A stretch of DNA of 64,000 nt from Mumia quercus (GTDB lineage Bacteria; Actinomycetota; Actinomycetes; Propionibacteriales; Nocardioidaceae). The stretch's first letter is position 1, and the number at the start of each line of letters is the position of its first letter. A program made the position numbers and the translations under genes. Shown here in pieces: positions 60,156 through 64,000 of the stretch. The stretch lies in assembly GCF_025506335.1 (NCBI RefSeq), contig NZ_JANZYO010000008.1, positions 27,835 to 91,834 on the forward strand, written 5' to 3'. Under the pieces are notes generated by a model, which made no database searches, was not told the origin of the DNA, and worked only from the letters and a program-made list of their open reading frames with translations.

Positions 60156-63100
60156 ACCTCGAGCTCGGCCAGCTGAAGGCGGTGGAAACCGGCTCCCGCC
60201 TCGTCCGGCGACGGGCGTCCGAGGGTGTGGGTATGCAGCCGTACGTACCGGCCGTTGCCCTCGACGTCGTAGCCGAGCGGGCGGCTGCCGTCGGTGGCCT
60301 GCCCGACGAGCGAGCGGACCGTACGCCACGTCGTGCCGTCGTCGGAGACCTGGAGGTCGAAGTCCAGCGGGAAGTTCGCGCCGCTCGTGCCTCGTCCGTC
60401 GCCGGGGACCTCCGTGCGCGGGTAGACCCACACGGACCCGAGGTCGCGCGCCGCGCCGAGGTCGACGACCACCCACTCCTCTGACGCGGGCACCGTGCTC
60501 CACGGGTCGCTCGTGTAGCCCTTCGACGACGGCGTGCTCTCGCGCACCCCGTCGGTCAGCGCGGCCGCAGACCAGCCGCAGCAGCTGAGCGTACGGCGCG
60601 CCGTGACCGGCTTGCCCGCCGCCAGATTGCCCGCCTGGGCGGGGACCTGCGGCGCGCGGTCCAGCACGACCTGGTCGACCTGGAAGCGACCGGCCCAGCC
60701 TCCGGCGTTGCTCCCCCGGAAGGCGATCTCGATGCCAGTGAGGGTGGTCGCCGACCACGAGCGCAGGTCCACCTCGACCTTGTTCCAGCGGTCCGGGGTG
60801 ATCTGCACGGTCGACTCGTACGGGTCGGCTCCCTCGCCGGTCAGCCGCACCCGGACCTCGGACGTCGTCCCTCCCCCGCCGTAGGCGTTCACGTAGGCCA
60901 GCAGGCTCGTCGCGTCGCCGACGGCGATCGGCGACGACGGCGACACCTCGACCGCACGCCACGCGTTCGCGGGCCGCCCCGCGACGGGGCTCGCCTCGAG
61001 GGCGCCTGTCCCGAGGCGCGGTCCGCCAGGGCCGTTCGCGAACGAGCGGACCGACTCGACGGTCGCGGTGCCCTCCCCCGCCGTCCAGCCGTCGAGCCCG
61101 TCCTCGAAGTTGAAGAGGAGGCCCATCCCTGCCGGGAGGCATGCCTCGCCCGACGGGTCGGCGGAGCATCCCGGCCCTCGCAGGAACGCCTCACCCCGCA
61201 CCCGCCCGACGAACGCGTCGTCGGCGTACACGTCGAGCACGACGCGACCCGTCGCGCTCGCACCGTCGGAGGCGGTGAGCGCGAGCTGAGCGGTCGCACT
61301 CCCGTCAGCAGGCACCGTGACGACCCTGTCGTCGGAGAGCGTCCAGCCCTCCGGCACCGTGACCGGCCGCAGCTCGACACTGCTCGCACGGGTCGGGCTC
61401 AGGTTGCGCAGCGGCAGGCTCAGCGTCGCTGCCTCTCGCTGGCTCACGACGCGCGGCGCCACCGTCAGGGCGCCGACCTCGACCGGCGCCTCCACCACGG
61501 CCTCGACGGTGAACGGGTGGTCGACATCGATCTGCTTGACCGTGTACGACGCCGTCCCGGGCAGCACGACGGGACCCAGCTCCTGCTGCTTAGCGACCGT
61601 CACCTCGACCCGCGCCGTGGCGCTCGATCCGGCACCGATGCGGGCCGGCAGCGGGGACGCGGTGGTCACGGTCCACCCGGCGGGCGGCTCGAAGGAGAGA
61701 CCGTCGGTGCTCAAGGCCGTGCGTCCGGCGTTCTCGACACGGACCTCGACCGTGGTCTTCTCCCCCGGCAGCAGCCGACCGGCAGGGGTCGCCGTGACCG
61801 TGACGCCGTTCGCACGCGACACCTCGGGAGCGAGGAGGCGCGCCACGCGGTCGACCAGCGGCCGGAGCTCGGCGTACCCTTCCTCGCTGAGGGCGCCACG
61901 CCGGTTTTCCTGCGCGACGGCGGCCGCAAACAGGTTCGTGAGGCGCAGCGCCACCGCGGTCGCCTCGTCGGCGGCGGTGGTCTGGCCCTTCATCCGCAGC
62001 GCAGACGCGACCCGCACCGACGCGTCGGCCGCCGTCGCCGCCGCGCGCAGGCGTGCGCGTCCAGCAGCCGACAGCTCGCCTTCTCGGGCGAGCCGGTCGA
62101 CCTCCTCGCGGACCGCCTGGAGCCCGTCCTCGGCGCGGCGCAGCGCACCGGCCGTCCGATCGACGCTCAGCTCGTAGGCGCCCGAACCGATCGTGACCAC
62201 GGCGTCCTTGCCGGACGCCTTCACCGCGCGGACCCCGGGACGGTCGGCGGCGTACCCGCGCTCGCGCCCGGTCCCCTCGACCACGTCCTCGACGCCCGCA
62301 CCCGGGACGCGGACCTCGGCGGTCGCGCCGACGGGCACGGTGACGCGCTGCACCAGCGCACCGTCGCGGTGGAACCAGTGGGTCGACGCCTCGCCCCGGG
62401 GAGTGCGGATCGTCGCGCGCGCCTCGTCGAGCGCGTCGTGCAGCTCGGGGTCCACCCGGAGCGTCTCGTACCCAGTCGAGTCCGCGGTCTGACCGATGCC
62501 CGCCACCCGGTCGTACAGCCAGGCGTCGATCGAGGTGAACATCGGGTGGTTCAGCGAGGAAGCGCCTCGCCAGTCCTCCCAGATCGTTCCCGGACCGTTG
62601 GCGAGCATGTAGCCCCAGCCGGGGTACTCCTCGTTGCGGACGACGTCGAGCACGAGGTCGGACCGGCCGTACGCGGCGAGGGCCTCCGGGATGTACTTGA
62701 TACCCGGGAGGCCACCGGTGAAGTGGCCGTCCTTCGCCTCGACCTGCGACACGAGCGTGGCGAGCACGTCCTTCTCGCGGCCGTCGGGGACTACCCCGAG
62801 CAGGAGCGGGAAGGCGTTCGAGAACTGGCTCGGGCCGTACGTCGCGTCGACCTCGTCGAAGTAGCGGGCGTTGACGGCGTCGCGCACCTGTGCCGCCCGC
62901 GCACGGAAGCGCGCGGCGTCCTCGTCGTGGCCGGTCTGCGTCGCCATCGTCGTCATCTCACGCAGCACCCAGAAGTAGAAGACGCTGCGGAAGAGCGTTC
63001 CCTCGGTGCTCTCGACCCCGAGCCAGTCCTGCCCCCACTGCTGGGTCGGACGAGTGACCAGGCCGCCGGACGTCGTCGTCTCCACGTACGCGATCCAGCG

Positions 63101-64000
63101 CGCCATCGAGTCGTAGTGCCTGGCGACGACGCTCCCGTCGCCGTACATCCGCTGCAGGTAGCCGGGGATCAGCACCGTGGCCGCTGCCCAGGCCGGGTCC
63201 GACCGGTTCTGCCACCCCGCCGTCGGCTCGACCGGCACGATGTCGGGCACCTGGCCGTCCGCTCGCTGCGCGTCCGCCATGTCGGTCACGAACTTCTCGT
63301 AGAACGCCTGCATGTCGAGGTTGTTCACCAGCGCCTCGGCGGCGATGTGCGCGTCGGCCATCCAGCCACGCTTCTCGCGGGTCGGTGTGTCCTCGGGAAC
63401 GCCGTGCAGACCGTTGACCTGGGTCTGGACGTTGGCCTCGTGGAGCCGGTCGAGCAGGTCGTCGGAGCTGTCGAACGTCCCGGTCCGCGCCACGTCGTTG
63501 TGGACCTCCTGGGCGACGAGCGTCGTCGCGGACGGCGCCTCGGCGAGTCCGGTGACCTCGACCCATCGGAAGCCGGCGTAGACGAACCGCGGCTCCCAGT
63601 CGACGTCGCCGTCACGTGCAGCGGTGTAGCGGTTGGTCTGCGCGGCGCCGATCACGGCGTTGTCGACACGACCGTTGGTGAGGCGCTCACCGTGCTTCAC
63701 CGACACCGTGGCACCGGCAGGCAACGAGGCGCGCAGCCGCGTCCAGCCGGACATGTTGGTGCCGAAGTCGAAGACGTGCACGCCGTCCGCGGGGCTCGTG
63801 ACCTTGACCGCCTCGTGGCTGCGCGTCACCCGCATCGGCTCGTGCGGTGCGGAGGTGAGCGTCCCGAGGCCACCCGAGGCGACCATCGCCGGGGTCCACG
63901 CCGACGCGTCGTACTCCGGGGTGTCCCAGCCCGCGACCTCCCGGCGGGCGTCGTAGGTCTCGCCGTTGAACCGGTTCGCACGGACGACCGGGCCCGCATG
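60107..64000 (-). CDS. Alpha-L-rhamnosidase (GH78-like), secreted type, 5' end beyond window
   Basis: 1297 residues visible; the frame is open to base 64000, so the N-terminus and signal are missing. Near the visible start NRFNGETYDARREVAGWDTPEYDASAW and NMSGWTRLRASLPAGATVSVKHGERL are GH78 beta-domains. The catalytic barrel opens with a DTPTREKRGWMADAH block (usually DCPTRERxGW) and continues with WRGASSLNHPMFTSIDAWLYDRVAGI and YETLRVDPELHDALDEARATI. After ~640 come linker helices, NEW3-like CARDB repeats (TVEVRVENAGRTALSTDGLSFEPPAGW), a lectin-like domain and a C-terminal F5/8 discoidin domain ending at TAG 60107. It releases terminal L-rhamnose from polysaccharides outside the cell. Confidence 0.9.
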   Translation of the reverse strand, partial: HAGPVVRANRFNGETYDARREVAGWDTPEYDASAWTPAMVASGGLGTLTSAPHEPMRVTRSHEAVKVTSPADGVHVFDFGTNMSGWTRLRASLPAGATVSVKHGERLTNGRVDNAVIGAAQTNRYTAARDGDVDWEPRFVYAGFRWVEVTGLAEAPSATTLVAQEVHNDVARTGTFDSSDDLLDRLHEANVQTQVNGLHGVPEDTPTREKRGWMADAHIAAEALVNNLDMQAFYEKFVTDMADAQRADGQVPDIVPVEPTAGWQNRSDPAWAAATVLIPGYLQRMYGDGSVVARHYDSMARWIAYVETTTSGGLVTRPTQQWGQDWLGVESTEGTLFRSVFYFWVLREMTTMATQTGHDEDAARFRARAAQVRDAVNARYFDEVDATYGPSQFSNAFPLLLGVVPDGREKDVLATLVSQVEAKDGHFTGGLPGIKYIPEALAAYGRSDLVLDVVRNEEYPGWGYMLANGPGTIWEDWRGASSLNHPMFTSIDAWLYDRVAGIGQTADSTGYETLRVDPELHDALDEARATIRTPRGEASTHWFHRDGALVQRVTVPVGATAEVRVPGAGVEDVVEGTGRERGYAADRPGVRAVKASGKDAVVTIGSGAYELSVDRTAGALRRAEDGLQAVREEVDRLAREGELSAAGRARLRAAATAADASVRVASALRMKGQTTAADEATAVALRLTNLFAAAVAQENRRGALSEEGYAELRPLVDRVARLLAPEVSRANGVTVTATPAGRLLPGEKTTVEVRVENAGRTALSTDGLSFEPPAGWTVTTASPLPARIGAGSSATARVEVTVAKQQELGPVVLPGTASYTVKQIDVDHPFTVEAVVEAPVEVGALTVAPRVVSQREAATLSLPLRNLSPTRASSVELRPVTVPEGWTLSDDRVVTVPADGSATAQLALTASDGASATGRVVLDVYADDAFVGRVRGEAFLRGPGCSADPSGEACLPAGMGLLFNFEDGLDGWTAGEGTATVESVRSFANGPGGPRLGTGALEASPVAGRPANAWRAVEVSPSSPIAVGDATSLLAYVNAYGGGGTTSEVRVRLTGEGADPYESTVQITPDRWNKVEVDLRSWSATTLTGIEIAFRGSNAGGWAGRFQVDQVVLDRAPQVPAQAGNLAAGKPVTARRTLSCCGWSAAALTDGVRESTPSSKGYTSDPWSTVPASEEWVVVDLGAARDLGSVWVYPRTEVPGDGRGTSGANFPLDFDLQVSDDGTTWRTVRSLVGQATDGSRPLGYDVEGNGRYVRLHTHTLGRPSPDEAGAGFHRLQLAELEVYPPSRETSSDLDMRE

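Overview
The window is about 72% GC by eye, gene-dense, and reads as a chromosomal segment of a high-GC actinobacterium, most likely from the Nocardioidaceae/Propionibacteriales side. The evidence is gene content: SepH, DUF4193, DUF3093, DUF3159, DUF3710, PAC2, FabG4/HtdX and an EF-G2-like protein are all actinobacterial markers. From about 29.8 to 39.3 kb the order of an RNA methyltransferase, a KimA-like permease, two TrkA proteins, DUF3159, an OB-fold protein, DUF3710, dut, DUF3093, DUF4193 and an inositol monophosphatase matches, from memory, the Mycobacterium tuberculosis Rv2689c-Rv2701c block. No rRNA, tRNA, CRISPR array, transposase or prophage was seen. The far left edge (1-120) is G/C homopolymer and is probably a contig-end artefact.

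Layout. 0.2-5.7 kb: a DUF559 nuclease-like protein, a TerC-family exporter with a yybP-ykoY manganese riboswitch, an unknown propeller-like protein and uvrB. 5.8-11.2 kb: a fatty-acid module of TetR regulator, thiolase, FabG4-type ketoreductase, MaoC hydratase and TesB thioesterase. 11.3-15.8 kb: PAC2 protein, amino-acid permease, dxs. 15.9-23.5 kb: single-gene accessory functions (two AlkZ-like winged-helix proteins, HIT, Fic, a flavin reductase/MarR/MFS operon, a ROK repressor). 23.7-31.1 kb: aconitase, GNAT, a large zinc-ribbon membrane protein, and an RNA methyltransferase. 31.1-39.3 kb: the potassium/housekeeping block. 39.3-43.4 kb: ferrochelatase, MFS, TRIC channel, sepH. 43.5-49.7 kb: envelope and small conserved proteins, ending in cspA with a long leader that contains an intrinsic terminator. 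50-54.8 kb: a GAF regulator, then an unknown protein, an MFSD2/GPH-type transporter and a sphingosine-phosphate-lyase-like PLP enzyme. 55-60.1 kb: SIS protein, a structured intergenic region, NfeD/SPFH pair, EF-G2, and a Rho-N protein. 60.1-64 kb: a secreted-type alpha-L-rhamnosidase whose N-terminus lies beyond the window.

Working together. Tight coupling (ATGA/GTGA overlaps) marks MarR-MFS, ceoB-ceoC, OB-fold-DUF3159, ferrochelatase-IMPase, and transporter-PLP lyase. Many single genes appear to be transcribed as leaderless mRNAs: a TAnnnT -10 box sits exactly six bases before the ATG/GTG. Several regulators have clear palindromic operators at their own genes (MarR, ROK, the fatty-acid TetR). 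Most convergent gene pairs are separated by strong GC-rich stem-loops, two of which are members of one dispersed palindrome family.
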